Positions 35,361 to 47,744 of a DNA stretch of 64,000 bases are shown piece by piece. The position numbers and the translations under genes were made by a program. Each line of letters begins with the position of its first letter. The stretch's first letter is position 1. The notes under the pieces are model-generated. The model worked only from the letters and a program-made list of their open reading frames with translations, had not been told where the DNA came from and searched no databases. Source of the DNA: Chrysemys picta bellii (taxonomy: Eukaryota > Chordata > Testudines > Emydidae); the NCBI RefSeq assembly GCF_011386835.1, contig NC_088800.1, positions 14,346,572 through 14,410,571 on the forward strand, written 5' to 3'.

Positions 35361-38300
35361 CCTGAATGTTGATTCAAAGTCAGAGCAGTGGCTGGGTCTT
35401 TGCCTCAAATTTCTCCAGCAACAGCCAGCCCATGCCATGCCCTGCCTTGCCAACAACGTGAGTCCTCTCCCTCCCACCAGGCTCAAATCTCACTAAACAC
35501 TTATTTCTCACTCCAGCTTCCCCTGCTCACCTGCCCTGCCCGGCCAGGTGCCTGGCTCTAGTGGGAGCAGATAGGGAGCCGTTCCACCAGGAGAGAATAG
35601 AGCTCAAATGAATTTGCTTCTGTGTGAGCAGCTGAACCCTTTGTTGAGAAGATCTAAAAATGAGCCACAGCCGTGGGATAAAACAGCAAAAACAAAACAA
35701 AAAAATCTGCTGCTGTTGATTGTTAAAACTTCCATGGCTTGATACTTTACTAAATTATAGATCAAAGGAAAATGGTCTTCATGGGCTGATGAAGCCAGGC
35801 TGCTGCCAAGAAATCTGTGTTTATACCAGCTAATAAAAAGGAAAGACTGCCATTACCTCACGGCACTTGCACCCCAGCATCAGAGCAGAGGGAACTGAGA
35901 CACCTGCTTCCAGTGCAACCTCCAGTGGCAAAGGGAGTACTGGGGACATCACAGATAGACACAGCAGAAGACATGTGGCCAAGAAGGCTGGACAGCCTAT
36001 ACCAGTGGGTAGACAGGGGGTATGTTGGGTGAGAGGTGAGGATCTGTGTTGAAGTAGTTTATGTCTGTTGGGGATTGGTGTAGACTGGGCGGGGGAGGAG
36101 AGGAGAGCCTTGTATCTCCAGGAGGGGGGAGTGTTTGTGTGTCTGTGCAAGCATCTGGGGGAAGGTGGTGTGTAGCTGTGGCAATGGGCCGCTGGAGGGA
36201 AGCAAGCCTGGATCTCAGGAGAGGCTAAGGTTTTCGTCCTGGAGGGAAAGGAGGAAGGCAAGTAGCAAAGGGTTCCCTGCAGAAGCAAACGGATACGAAA
36301 GCAGCAATCCAATAGGCAAGAGAAATGCTCAGCTGACAAGACAAATAAAACATCAAGGAGGAAGCTGCCCCACCCCAAACTGCCGATTCTCACTGGGACC
36401 CCCACAGCGTTTGTGGGGCAACAAGACACCAGACATCAAGGCGACTACAGCCCAAGCCAGTGGTTAGCAGCATTCATGCAGGGTAGGATGGCAGCAAACA
36501 AGCCCAGGTAGAATGGGAGAGAGCCTTTGGGGAGCTGCAGCTGTAGAGCCACCCCTGTCTTGCATTCACCCTTTTTCCTATTCCATTCAGATTCTCGGGA
36601 CACGTCCAGCACCGCGGTATCTGACTCCTGAGAGGCCGTCTTGTCTGCAGAGCCTGTTGCTGCTGCACGGGGATGACTGGGAGGGCTGGACGGAAGGCTG
36701 GGTGATAGGTTTATTTTGCTGGAACTTTGGGCACATGGGTAGCCTGTTGGGAATGCCGGAGTACCCATACTGGGAGACAGTTCCATTTAGGCTGACAGGG
36801 GGAATTGGCACTGGGGGATCAGTTCAGGTTAGAGAGAATTATTTGCTTCTTTTTAATACAGACACAACTTTGGAGAGATCTAGCCCATGTGCGGGGGAGG
36901 AGGAAGATATCACAGGGGTCGGCGGAGAATAATTCAGACAGGCTGGTAGCACCATAGAAGGGTCCAAAAGAAAGCTATTCTCCCCTCCCTCTCATTCACC
37001 CGCACCTGTTACTCTGGAGCCATGGGGAGTTCTTCCTCCTGCCCCCAAAAATCCGGCTGCTAGAAACAGACAAGAAAAACAGACACCTGCAAGACAGATG
37101 CGAACAGCTGCAAGTTCACCACTGGGGCTCTGTTTGCAAAATACTGATCATGTGGGAGCACTGGGAAGAGGGAGCTAGGAGAGGAAAAAAGGCAGGTGAA
37201 TATGGAGGGGACCAGTTCTGAAAGCCTGGCATGGCCCTTACTGCTCTCCTCTTTTCTGATGGGAGGCAGAGGGGCTCTGCTCCATGCTCTGGCCTTGGTG
37301 CTGAATGGCACTGGCCCTATCACAGGTGCAAGGAGAGGTGACATGCTGCAGCTAAGGGACTCAGGCACCAGGCTCCCAGAGCAATGGATCAGAAGTAAAC
37401 ATGCACCTCACTGGGTGTAAGTGTATTCAGAGTGCAAGGTACCTGGAATAACCATACACCAGTGCACTGGGGATCCAGTGTAAACACACACACACACATC
37501 ACCGTTTGTTCACATTCCTGACTGAGGGGGGCTCTAGGGAAACACACACTTCCATGGGATCAGGTCTGCCACCACAACTTATCCCACATTACTGCTGACA
37601 CTCACTGCATACATAACCGGAAAGACAATGCAAAGGCAATTCCAGCCAAGGCTCCTTGTGACGCCATAACCCCACAGTGAGCTCGCACAGATGGGCTAAT
37701 AAAGTATGTCACACTGACTCCCACGTCCTGCATAATCCACCATTCGGCTTTTAACATATATAAATAGGGAGTGGGAGGGGTTGGTGGAAAAAAAACTAGA
37801 ATTTTCTAACAACATTTTACAATTCTAATAAAACGTGCCAGTGAGTAAGTTATGGCGTATTAAATTCTGACACAGTCACATGCAAGGTCTGAATTAATGC
37901 CCCATCATTCACACCCTGTCATGCCTTATTGCTTAAACAACACACTCTTTGAATGTGTCTCTTTCTCAGAAGCTCTGTTTACTGTCTCTACACCCCTATC
38001 CACCCCACCGTCATGTTGTTAGCAAGGCGGCATCCTTGTAAAACCCAGATGAGATCACTTGAGAAGTCCCTCAACATTTTATTATGCTCCTACAGTGACG
38101 GATCTTCCCTCCCACCCACTTTTAATGTGTCTTCCAAGTCCCCCTGGGAGGTCCATCCTCTTCATTTCATGCCCCCAGGGCACCTCCCACTGGGAGGCTG
38201 GATATGGCTCCCCACCACAGCCGCTTAACATACCCTATTGTGTTTTCTGCAGTCAAGCAAGGTGCTTCTGACTTCAATGGGCTACCAGAGGCTGCCTCTG

Positions 38301-38453
38301 AAATGTTATTCCCCACTGGCCACAGGGGTGTGGAAGTGAATTCTGGCCCCTATCGCCCATGGGTCTCCGTACCAAGCCCTGCGGGAATCAGGTCTTTCCA
38401 CATTTGTTTGCTCTCTCTTGGGAGAGGAGGAGAGATCTGACTGGATTTAACTA

Positions 38454-38956
38454 CTGTATATACTTGTTCATAAGCCGAATATTTTTGGTAAAAAAAGTGA
38501 CGCATCAAAGCGTGGGGGTTGGCTTATGAACGGGTCTACACCAAAATTTGATGATTTTAAACTCTATGTAATCATTGAATTGAATATCTAATACATTGTC
38601 GTTTTGTTTACCTGGAGCATCTGCAGGCATGGAGCACCTCCACTCTCTGTGGCTGCAGTTCACCGTTCCCAGCCAATGGGAGCTGCGGGAAGTGCAACTT
38701 CCTGCAGCGCCCATTGGCTGGGAACGGCGAATCGTGGCCAAAGGGAGTTGAGGGGCTCCATGCCTGCAGACGCTCCAAGTAAACAAAACATCCTGACCCA
38801 CCAGCGGCTTACCCTGACGGGCCGGGAGCCAAAGTTTTCCAACTCCTGAAATATAGGGTCGGCTTATGAAAGAATCATACAGTTTTTGCTATTTTTACCT
38901 ATCCATTTTGGGGAGTTGGCTTATAAACGAATGGGGTAATGAACGAATATATACGG
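38454..38956. mobile_element. TA-flanked composite DNA element with an embedded hAT-like part
   Basis: 503 bp with ends CTGTATATACTTGTTCAT and ATGAACGAATATATACGG and TA on both sides. TTGGCTTATGAACG and GGCTTATGAAAG recur inside. Positions about 38607-38848 are a palindromic hAT-like piece: TTTGTTTACCTGGAGC, inverted CCAATGGGAG/CCCATTGGC, and a right end GCCAAAGTTTTCCAACTCCTG-like, but with no matching left terminus. Confidence 0.75.
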
Positions 38957-39058
38957 TAAGTACCAGGTGATCCCCTGGCTCAGAAACACTACGTAAGGCA
39001 TGGCTGAGATAGGTCTCCCGATTCTAACAGCATGCCTTGCAGGGTAAATGCGCTACAT

Positions 39059-39240
39059 CAGTGTTTCCCAAACTTGAGACGCCACTTGTTTAGGGAAAGC
39101 CCCTGGCGGGCCGGGCCAATTTGTTTACCTGCCACGTACGCAGGTCCAGCAGATCGCGGCTCCCACTGGCTGCGGTTCGCTGCTCCAAGCCAATGGGAGC
39201 TGCTGGATGCAGCGCGGCCAAGTTTGAAATGATGCTGCAA
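39059..39240. mobile_element. Palindromic hAT-type MITE, family B, shortened
   Basis: It begins CAGTGTTTCCCAAACTTG and follows the family core to about 39222, then jumps to a decayed stretch resembling the family's 3' end (AAGTTTG...). The interior is largely deleted. The right boundary is approximate and no target duplication is clear. Confidence 0.75.
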
Positions 39241-39628
39241 TCAATGCAAAGGACTTTGTAAGACGGGACTGGGAAGCAGAGATATTCCGGCAAAGCAGCT
39301 CCCAGTTTTGTCCATTTGCCAGCGAGATGACGGATCGTTTTTCAAAAAGGAAGCATGGCATGAAACCAGAAAGGCCCAAGGGAGTAGGGAACATCACCAT
39401 CCCCGTTTGATTTAACTGGAAGTGGTGGTTCAATGCATCAAAAAGGTTCAGAGCAAGGTGGTGTGTGAGAGAGAGACAAGATTCTGAAGAGCTCAGACAC
39501 CACGGTGATGGGCAGATATAAGGACCTGAACAGAATAGGACACATTCTTTACATCACTACTGTTATAATTCATCTTGTTAGAGTAGCGCCTAGATGCCCC
39601 ACCAGCTTGTGGCTCCATTGTTCTAGGT

Positions 39629-39849
39629 CAGTGTTTCCCAAACTTGGGACGCCGCTTGTGTAGGGAAAGCCCCTGGCGGGCCGGGCCGCTTTGTTTACCT
39701 GCCGCATCCGCAGGTCCGGCCGATTGCGGCTCCCACTGGCCGCGGTTCGCTGCTCCAGGCCAACAGGAGCTGCTGGAAGGTAAACAAACCGGCCCGGCCC
39801 GCCAGGGGCTTTCCCTACACAAGTGGCGTCCCAAGTTTGGGAAACACTG
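39629..39849. mobile_element. Palindromic hAT-type MITE, family B, internally deleted
   Basis: A 221-bp copy with perfect inverted ends (CAGTGTTTCCCAAACTTGGG at the left, its reverse complement at the right) and a perfect 8-bp duplication TTCTAGGT (39621-39628, 39850-39857). About 110 bp of the core is missing compared with the 334-bp copies. Confidence 0.95.
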
Positions 39850-39909
39850 TTCTAGGTGCTGCACAGGTGTAGCCCCAGAGAGCTACGGCCTACGGAGACT
39901 AGAGAACAA

Positions 39910-40060
39910 AAGTACTCTTATCCCGATCTGACGGAGATGGAGACACAGAGAGATCAAGGACTCACCAAATGGCACACAGGAAGTCTGTGGCAAAGACAGG
40001 ATCAGCACCCATATCCCTGAGTCCCACTACAGTGCATTAGCCACATGATCATCTCTCCTC
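39910..40060 (-). mobile_element. MIR-like SINE, reverse orientation
   Basis: GGAGACACAGAGAGATCAAG, CACACAGGAAGTCTGTGGCA and the following GATCAGCACCC match the reverse strand of a MIR-type SINE. Confidence 0.65.
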
Positions 40061-40109
40061 TCGGTATTACTGTAGAACACATGAGTTCTTAGGCAGGTTT
40101 GGATTCTGA

Positions 40110-40330
40110 TGGAGGCAGCCAGGCCTGCAGCAGAGAGCACAAGTCTAAGAGGCATGAGGTCCCCAGCTCCAATCCTTACCGTGTAGCCTTGGGCAAATCA
40201 CTTCACATCTCTGCAGCTCCATTCCCCATCTGTAACACGGGGCTAACACTCCCCTGCCTACCTTACCAAGGCCTGGTGAGGATGCTTGTGCAGTGCTTTA
40301 AATGTGGATGGTGTTCAGAACTAGAGATGC
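40110..40330 (+). mobile_element. MIR-like SINE, forward orientation
   Basis: Shows the forward MIR pattern: CCTTGGGCAAATCACTTCAC, CCCCATCTGTAACACGGGGC and GTGCTTTAAATG at the end. It lies head to head with the reverse copy at 39910-40060. Confidence 0.75.
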
Positions 40331-40699
40331 TGAGGAGTATCACTGCAGTCAGAAATTCACTGCTGGGCCTTTGGAATGCTGTTCAAATGAGCTAAGTTTC
40401 CAGTGGCCAGCCTTCTGGGGAAAGCCAGACTGACTGATGTCTGCACGGAACGGGTCTCTCCTTTGGCCTTGAGAACAGAGGCTGCTAAAATACAGAGCCT
40501 GCCTGTGCTGCTGTTCCAGCTGAATGAGGAGATGCTCCAAATTGATTCAGTCTGAGGTAACAATTGGAAAAAAACATGCCATCCAGCCACTGCTGCTGAT
40601 TAGCATAGCGGCTAGGCAGTGTGCTATGCCAGCACGCAGGGGACAAAGTAGGGAGGAGGGCATGGGGGAGGTATGGAAGCAGAGTGAACATTATTACTA

Positions 40700-41570
40700 T
40701 TTATTATACCTAGGGAACCACAGACATGCACAACTCTTTACAGAAGAACTGGAGCCCTTGGTAAGCTGGCCGCAAGCAAACAATGTGTGTTTTAATACCG
40801 CTAAATGTAGACATCTACTAACAAAGCATGTAGGTCATACTTACGCCGTGGGGGACTCTATCCTGGGAAGCAGTGGCTCGGGAAAAGATTTGGGGGTTGT
40901 GGTGGATAATCAGCTGAACGTGAGCTCCCAGTGTGATGTTGTGGCCAAAAGAGTTAATGCGATCCTAGGATGCATAAACAGGGGAATCTGGATTAGGAGT
41001 AGAGAGGTTATTTTACCTCTGTATCTGGCACTGGTGCTACTGTTGCTGGAATCCTGTGTCCAGATCTGGTGCTCACAATTCAAAAAGGATGTTGATAAAT
41101 TGGAAAGAGTTCAGAGAAGAGCCACAAAAATGATTAAAGGATTAGAAAACTGGCCTTAAAGTGATAGACTCAAAAAGCAAAATTGAGTTAGTTTAACTAA
41201 GAGAAAGTAAAGGGCTGATTTCATTACAGTCTATAAGTATCTACATTGGGAACACATTTAATAATGGACTCTTCGATCTAGCAGAGAAAGGTATAATGCA
41301 ATCCAATGGCTGGACGTTAAAGCAGGACCAATTCAAACAGGAAATAAGGCGTACATTTTTAATGGTGAAAATAACTAACCATTGGACCAACTTACCAAGG
41401 GTTGTGGTGGATTCTCCATCACTGGGCATTTTTAAATCAAGAGTGGATGTTTTTCTAAAAGATCTGCTCTAGGAATTATTTGGGGGAAGTTCCATGGGCT
41501 ATGTTAGACCGAAGGGCAGACTAAATTATCACAGTGGTCCCTCTGGTCTTGGAATCTATGAAACATAGAC
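40700..41570 (+). mobile_element. CR1 LINE, reverse-transcriptase C-terminus and 3' tail
   Basis: An open stretch to 41159 encodes CR1-typical KDLGVVVDNQLN, NAILGCINRGI, SREVILPLYLALV and KDVDKLERVQRRATKMIKGL. A stop ends the open stretch at 41159. The rest, to CTTGGAATCTATGAA near 41570, is the characteristic CR1 3' tail. It is 5'-truncated and inactive. The strand is opposite to NTRK3. Confidence 0.92.
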
Positions 41571-43110
41571 CAGGGCAACTGACCTTGCTGTGAGTAAGTT
41601 ACAATTCAAGGGCCTGCTCCCAAGAGGCGCTGAGCTCCCTAACGTCCTTACGGCACAAATGGGAACTGAGAGGTGCTGAGTTCTGGCATGATCAAACCTT
41701 TACTTACAGAGCGGATAGCAATGGACCACATCCCCTGCACAGTGTGGTCTAGTCCATAACAATATCTCTCACAGAAATACAATTAAATAGTAATAGCGCC
41801 AAGCTAGGAATGCCAAGCATTACCTGGGAGATGGGGAAAGATTGATTTGCTATGGATGTATCTGATTCCTTTTCATAATTGTTTGAAATGTTCCTATGCT
41901 ATAATTCAGGTTGGAGGGAAAAGACTGGCAGGAGTGCAGGTGACAGCTGGTAGCCTACTTGAAAGGACTGAACACGGAGGAGGAAGGAGGATGTGTGGCA
42001 CCCAGGATCAGAAACAGTGAGAAGCCCTGGAATTGCTTAGTGGAGGAGAGCAGAGTTAGACTTTGCTCCTTATAAAACAGATTAGCCTGGCTGCTTTAGA
42101 GAGAGGCCCGGGATCACTATCCAGGGAATAAGGGCAAGTGATTTTTGTGAAAAGCAATTGAACATCGTCGAAACAATATTACGTCTGGTGTTTTGTTTGT
42201 TTATCCATTCACCCCGAGATCCTGAACAAGCTCACACAGCCACCCAGGGCAAAGTAGTTTAAACAATAACGCACATGGAAAGGCTGTGCAGTTACACGAG
42301 GGGACACACAAACCTCACAAGCACTATGGCTCAAGTGTCTACAGTCCTTGAATATGTGTGGGTATGAGCTGGAAGGGTGCTTCTAGTGTCTGAGTGCCTT
42401 TATGAAGTGTCAATACAATGAGCACAGAGTGACTCAGCAGCCCTGATCTCTAGACTGTGCGGTATCCAGAGGAGGAGTCATGGGTCATGGTCCTGCCTTG
42501 ATCTAGAGATAATCCTGCAATGCTTCTCCAGAATATTCTAGTCCAAAACTCTGCACAGACCACACTTATCCACGCAACCCTTCATTCTTTCACTTCGCAC
42601 TGGAATGCAGTTGGTTCTGGGGTGGAATACAGCCGCTCTTTAACAGCACTCAGCAACTGTACCGAACAGACCAGGAAGTGAGGCAGAGAAGAATCCTGTA
42701 TCCAGTCAAAAACAGAAAGTGAACCTCAGGTAATCAGGATGTGCTTTCCCAGACTAGAACGTGGCCAGGACAGCAGGGCCAAGGCCATGCTCATAAAGTA
42801 TATCCACATCAGCATGCCACGGTGAATGGCCAGGGCGGTCTAAGTTAACTACATCACAGAAGCTGGCAATGGAACAGGCCTGTTGGATCATCCACCCCAT
42901 CCTCCTCCCAAGCCAAGCAGTTCCCTACACACTTAGCCCAGTGGGCCTTTCCCACTTTTAACGTCCATAAGTCTGTCCCCTTCAGCCCACCCCCAATCTA
43001 TGTGAGCAGAGAAGTGACAGACACAGAAGAGAAGATGAAAAAAACCACAGTGGGACAGAAGGCAGCCTATGTATGCAGCATTCAAAAGCCAAACAAACAA
43101 TCTATCAGAA

Positions 43111-43447
43111 CAGGGGTCAGCAACGTTCGGCATGCGGCTCGCCAGGGTAAGCACCCTGGCGGGCCAGGCCAGTTTTATTTACCTGCTGACGCGGCAGGTT
43201 CGGCCAATTGCGGCCCCCACTGGCCGCGGTTCGCCGTCCCGGGCCAATGGGGGTGGCGGGAAGCCGCAGCCAGCACATCGCTCGCCCGCGCCGCTTCTCA
43301 CCGCCCCCATTGGCCCGGGATGGCGAACCGCGGCCAGTGGGGGCCGCGATCGGCCGAACCTGCCGCGTCAGCAGGTAAATAAAACTGGCCCGACCTGCCA
43401 GGGTGCTTACCCTGGCGACCCCGCGTGCCGAATGTTGCCGACCCCTG
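43111..43447. mobile_element. Palindromic hAT-type MITE, family A, full length
   Basis: A 337-bp copy with CAGGGGTCAGCAACG and GTTGCCGACCCCTG ends and a perfect 8-bp duplication TATCAGAA (43103-43110 and 43448-43455). It sits exactly at the 5' edge of a truncated CR1 copy. Confidence 0.95.
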
Positions 43448-43718
43448 TATCAGAACAAGGAGTAATGGTCTTAAGTTGCAGTGGGGGAGGTCCAGGTTGG
43501 ATATTAGGAAAAACTTTTTCACTAGGAGGGTGGTGAAGCACTGGAATGGGTTACCTAGGGAGGTGGTGGAATCTCCTTCCTTAGAGGTTTTTAAGGTCAG
43601 GCTTGACAAAGCCCTGGCTGGGATGATTTAGTTGGGAATTGGTCCTGCTTTGAGCAGGGGGTTGAACTAGATGACCTCCTGAGGTCTCTTCCAACCCTGA
43701 TATTCTAGGATTCTATCA
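43448..43718 (+). mobile_element. CR1 LINE 3' tail
   Basis: A 5'-truncated copy running from AAGGAGTAATGGTC to GATATTCTAGGATTCTATC, with the typical GTTGAACTAGATGACCTCC motif. A palindromic hAT copy abuts its 5' edge. Confidence 0.9.
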
Positions 43719-43974
43719 CTCCACCACCCCGCTACTCAGAGTGGGCAGGAGTCACCACAAAGACTCCATGTCCCTTGTATTTACCAACCTGGCTACAGTT
43801 TGTAAAAACATGGCTCTGCTTTATCAAAGGCCTCCATCCCCACACTGGCAAGCCCTGCCAAGCGAGAGCTCTGGAATGGGAACAGTGTCTCGGCCAGCCT
43901 ATGAACCAATTTAGAGCGCAGAGAAGCCTCCAGAAGACAGATAGGGGGGAAAAGAAGCCACAGAATGCAGGCGG

Positions 43975-44100
43975 AAAAAGCAATTATTAATAGTCTAAAT
44001 GGAATTCTGACTACTTAAGCTTTATTTAAGAGTGCACCTGACTCTGTAATTACAGGGCCTTAATTTGTTTTCTTTACTACGCCAATAAATAAGGTGCATG
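43975..44100. promoter_or_regulatory. Candidate conserved non-coding element
   Basis: A repeat-free AT-rich stretch with several TAAT/ATTA cores (CAATTATTAATAG, CTGTAATTACAGG) and balanced composition, a style typical of homeodomain-bound conserved elements. No conservation data are available here. Confidence 0.25.
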
Positions 44101-45978
44101 TGGTTATTCTCTGCAAATACAAACAGGCGCTTTACAGACTGGCTGACTGAGAGCCAATGATTCGAGAAAGTGTTTAGAGGGAGTCACACTCTATTAGCGG
44201 GTGACCTGAGACGGGGGGTAGAACGCGATGGGGTTCACGGGGAGGGACTCAGCTCTCAGTCCAAGGAAAGGAGCTGGGGACAGGGGACCAGCATTGGCTG
44301 TTAAGGGGATGCAAGGGAGGCTGAAGGGACTTACACCTCTGGGACCAGCATCAGCCTATCTGAATGGAAAGGAAGGGGTGAGACTGTCAGGCCTCCCAAC
44401 CAGCATGGAACTATGGACCTGATGGGAGGGATGGAGCAGACATACAAATACATTAATATCTAACGCACACCAGTCTGTGGCACTGTGGTTCCTTCTCTCC
44501 TCTCTAGCTTGCATTTCCAGTCCAGCCCTCAGACCTTATCCCCAACATCCTTGACAATGGCAACGGATTGGGTTCCCTCAGATAACACCACCCGATTGTT
44601 TTTATTCTCAGTTTTATTGCTGTCCTTTTCTTTTTATCTCTTGGGGGCGATTCTGGTGCCAGATTGGCAGCCCTGGCACTGATAACCTCTGCAGGGAGAG
44701 CTTCCTACATGCCATCACACTCCATTGACTGTTTCAGCCCTGAGCCATTTGGGGTAAGAACAGAGTTCAACCTCTAGAGCCCAGACAATCCTGGGCCAAT
44801 CTGCTGAGGCCCTCACAATGGCAGGGCCACTGAGCATCACTTGTAGCAGTGGGTTTCGTGGTAGCCCAGTCCCCAAAAAGGATCTGAGACCTACCAGATT
44901 TGTGTCAGACAGTCAGCTAAGCTCCTAGAGTCCTTGTCTCCCCAGGACATTTGTTTCCTATTCTCTCCCATTATTTGAGCAGATGGAGGTTGATGTTTAT
45001 CTTTTGGAGGATGGGGAGAGGGAAGGTCCAGTTCAGTCAACAAGACAGAAAAACATAAATCCTACAGCCATCCTCTCCCCCACTGATGCAGAGGGTGTCC
45101 CCCACTGCAATGAGAACTCTGGGCTCCTGGCATAGGCAGCACTGTGCTTTGGGAGGGAGGGGTTCACGGCAGTTCCATCTTTTGCAGATCCCAGGATGGA
45201 AGCACAGTGAATGGGTCTCCCCTGGCCTCTGCAGAAGCTCTGCCTGAGTGGTGGGGGAAAAGGAGAGGGCAGAGAGATGGTTTCCCCTCCAACTCCCTTG
45301 ATATATGGGCCTCATTTGGACATACCTCAGGAACTGGAGATCTCAGCTCCTTAGAGCATGGCACATCCATGACAAAGGCAGCACACTTTCCTACTTGGGA
45401 GGGGAAGGCAGCTGTGTTAGCCAAAGAGGCCCCCTGCATCCTACCAGCTCTGCTTGATAACCCTGCCCTCCCAGCTCCGGAAGAGCCTAGGGCAGAGGCA
45501 TGGAGTAACAAAGGACCCCCAAATTTAGCAACTACAGTATCCCACAGGCTTTTTGGAAAGACCTGGAGCTCAAAGACAGTTGATCACATAAAGCGCAAAT
45601 CCTCCCTGTGCTTAACTGAGCTGATCTGAAACTGTTTGGCTGGGGAGTCTCTGCCTGACCTGATCCTTGTTACCTGGTGCCCAGGCCCAAAACTCTGACT
45701 GGATCACTGAAGCCCATGCGCAATACACATCAGACTCACAGCATCCAGAGTAGACCCCTCCTGTGAGTGGATCTCCAGAGCAAGCCAGGTGTTAGCCAAG
45801 ATGACACCAAAGACTGCACAGTAAAGGGGCCAAGGACTAGAATCACTGTGGGGCCCTTGCCCAATAGCGAGGCCTCCAGAGTCTTGGCAAAAACCTGCCA
45901 CAGGCCACAAGTCTGAATCTGACTCAGATCAAACCTAAATCTATCCCCCTCCTGTCAGCAGCTTCTGGACAAAGGCGT

Positions 45979-46235
45979 TAAGGCATGTCTACACGGCAAT
46001 TAGACACCCGCGGCTGGCCCGGGCCAGCTGACTCAGGCTAAGGGCTGTTTAACTGCAGTGTAGACGTATGGGTTTGGGCTAGAACCTGATCTCCAGGACC
46101 CTGCAAGGTGGGAGGGTCCCTGAATGAGCTCCAGCCTGAGTCTGAATGTTTACACGCCTTAGCCCAAGTCCTGCGAGCTCAAGTCAGCTGGCCCGGGCCA
46201 GCCACAGATTTTTAATTGCAGTACAGACATACCCT
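45979..46235. mobile_element. Fold-back MITE of the GTATGTCTACAC type
   Basis: Inverted ends of more than 50 bp. Both arms contain the palindromic GCTGGCCCGGGCCAGC preceded by GCAATT-type sequence. The left end is GGCATGTCTACACGG, the right end GTACAGACATACC. Boundaries are good to a few bases. Confidence 0.8.
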
Positions 46236-46378
46236 CAGTGGCCTCAGTTCAGTTACCAGTGGGGCAGGTACATCCACTTTAGAAAAACCACCCCCCAAAC
46301 ACATTTGGGAATAATTGTCCCCTTGTTGACAGACTCAGTGGGCCAGGAGACCTAGCTCTGCTCACTCCCAGAGGTGGG

Positions 46379-47744
46379 TGTGACGGGATCCCTGGGGCGC
46401 AGCCTGGGACTGTGGGACCGTTCTGCCCCTTTAATTCTCTCCAGCCTGGGCTGGCTCCCACAATGCCTTGCAAGTGATCAGCAACAAACCCCTCCAGGCG
46501 CTGTGATCACTCAGCACAACAGCATGTGGACCCTCACACCCAACTAGATTGCATGAATGTTCCCAGAGCCACTCATGAATCACGCAGAGAAAGGCACCAG
46601 AGCCAAATCCTGTCCCCAGCTCCCAGCACTGTACCTCAGGAATATATCGTCTTGCACTACTCAAGATGAGTAGTGCACATTTATTAATTGGTTCACCACT
46701 TCATCAATGGGAAGTGGAGATACACCAGCCTTTGTAAAACCTGAGCAGATTTGCCCCACATTTGATACAAACTCACTGGTAAAGATAAACAGTTAAACAA
46801 GTTTATTGGCTACAAAAGATAGATTTTAAGTGATGATAAGTGATAGGCAAAAAGTCAGAGCTAGTTACCAAAAGAAAAGAAACGATAACCACACAGTCTA
46901 AACCCGTGGTGGGCAACCTGTGGCCCATCAGGGTAATCCACTGGCGGGCTGCGAGACAGTGTTTATAGTGTTTCCCATTGGCCGGGAACTGCGGCCACTG
47001 GGAGCTGCGGGTGGCCATGCCTACGGACAACCAATGTAAACACTGTCTTCGACCCACCAGCAGATTACCCTGACAGGCCGCATGCAGCCTGCAGGTTGCC
47101 CACCACTGGTCTAAACTCTCAACTCTATTAGACTGGGCAACATCTAAATTAAGCAGTTTTTCTCACCCCACTGGATACTGCAGTCCATAGTATACAGATT
47201 TCCCCCTTGAAATCTGGGCCAATCTTCTCTGCTTAAGTCTTCTCAATGTTCTTGTTGCTTCCAGCATGGGTGGGTGAAGGAGAAAGACCCCGCATGTGGC
47301 CCCTGTGTCTGGTTTATAACCTCAGACCCATGTGCTTGGGAAGCACAAGTCCAGGCATGTGGAGTCTCCAGGCAAGGTTGAGCAATTCCCCTGGTGTGGC
47401 CCCATGCAGGTGAGTCATTGCATTGTAGCTCCCTTGCTGGACAATGGTTGTTGATGGGTTGATTGACATCCCGCCCAGGTGTTGATTACTTTCCTTGCTG
47501 TTGCCTCTGGGGGGCTAATATCGGTCTGATTCCCCAATTTACAACATGTTTTAGTGACAACCCACAATTCTCATAACTTCATATGCATTAATGATATACA
47601 TATATGGATAGAGAAATGACTTTCAGCAGATCATAACCTTTCCCCGATACCTTACAAGGCATGCTTTATATGTAAGATCACAATTATATAAAAATGAGGA
47701 CTATGGGGGTTACAAGACACTCCCCCAAGGTATAGTATGTCACA
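46379..47744 (-). mobile_element. Solo LTR of an endogenous retroelement, carrying a MITE
   Basis: Ends TGTGACGGG and GTATGTCACA with 5-bp flanks GTGGG (46374-46378) and GTAGG (47745-47749). AATAAAC lies on the minus strand near 46800 and TTATAAACC near 47310. About 1150 bp remain after removing the hAT MITE and one copy of its 8-bp duplication. The TTTAAGTGATGATAAGT-like stretch resembles the LTR at 10719-11849, so the two are probably related families. Confidence 0.85.
46904..47108. mobile_element. hAT-type MITE, third family, nested in an LTR
   Basis: 205 bp with inverted ends CCGTGGTGGGCAACCTG and CAGGTTGCCCACCACTG and a perfect 8-bp duplication GTCTAAAC (46896-46903 and 47109-47116). 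It interrupts the LTR at 46379-47744. Confidence 0.95.

Noticed and set aside
35830..36429. Minus-strand open frame of 199 codons
   Set aside because: No domain or repeat of hydrophobic segments consistent with a real protein, and no supporting signals.
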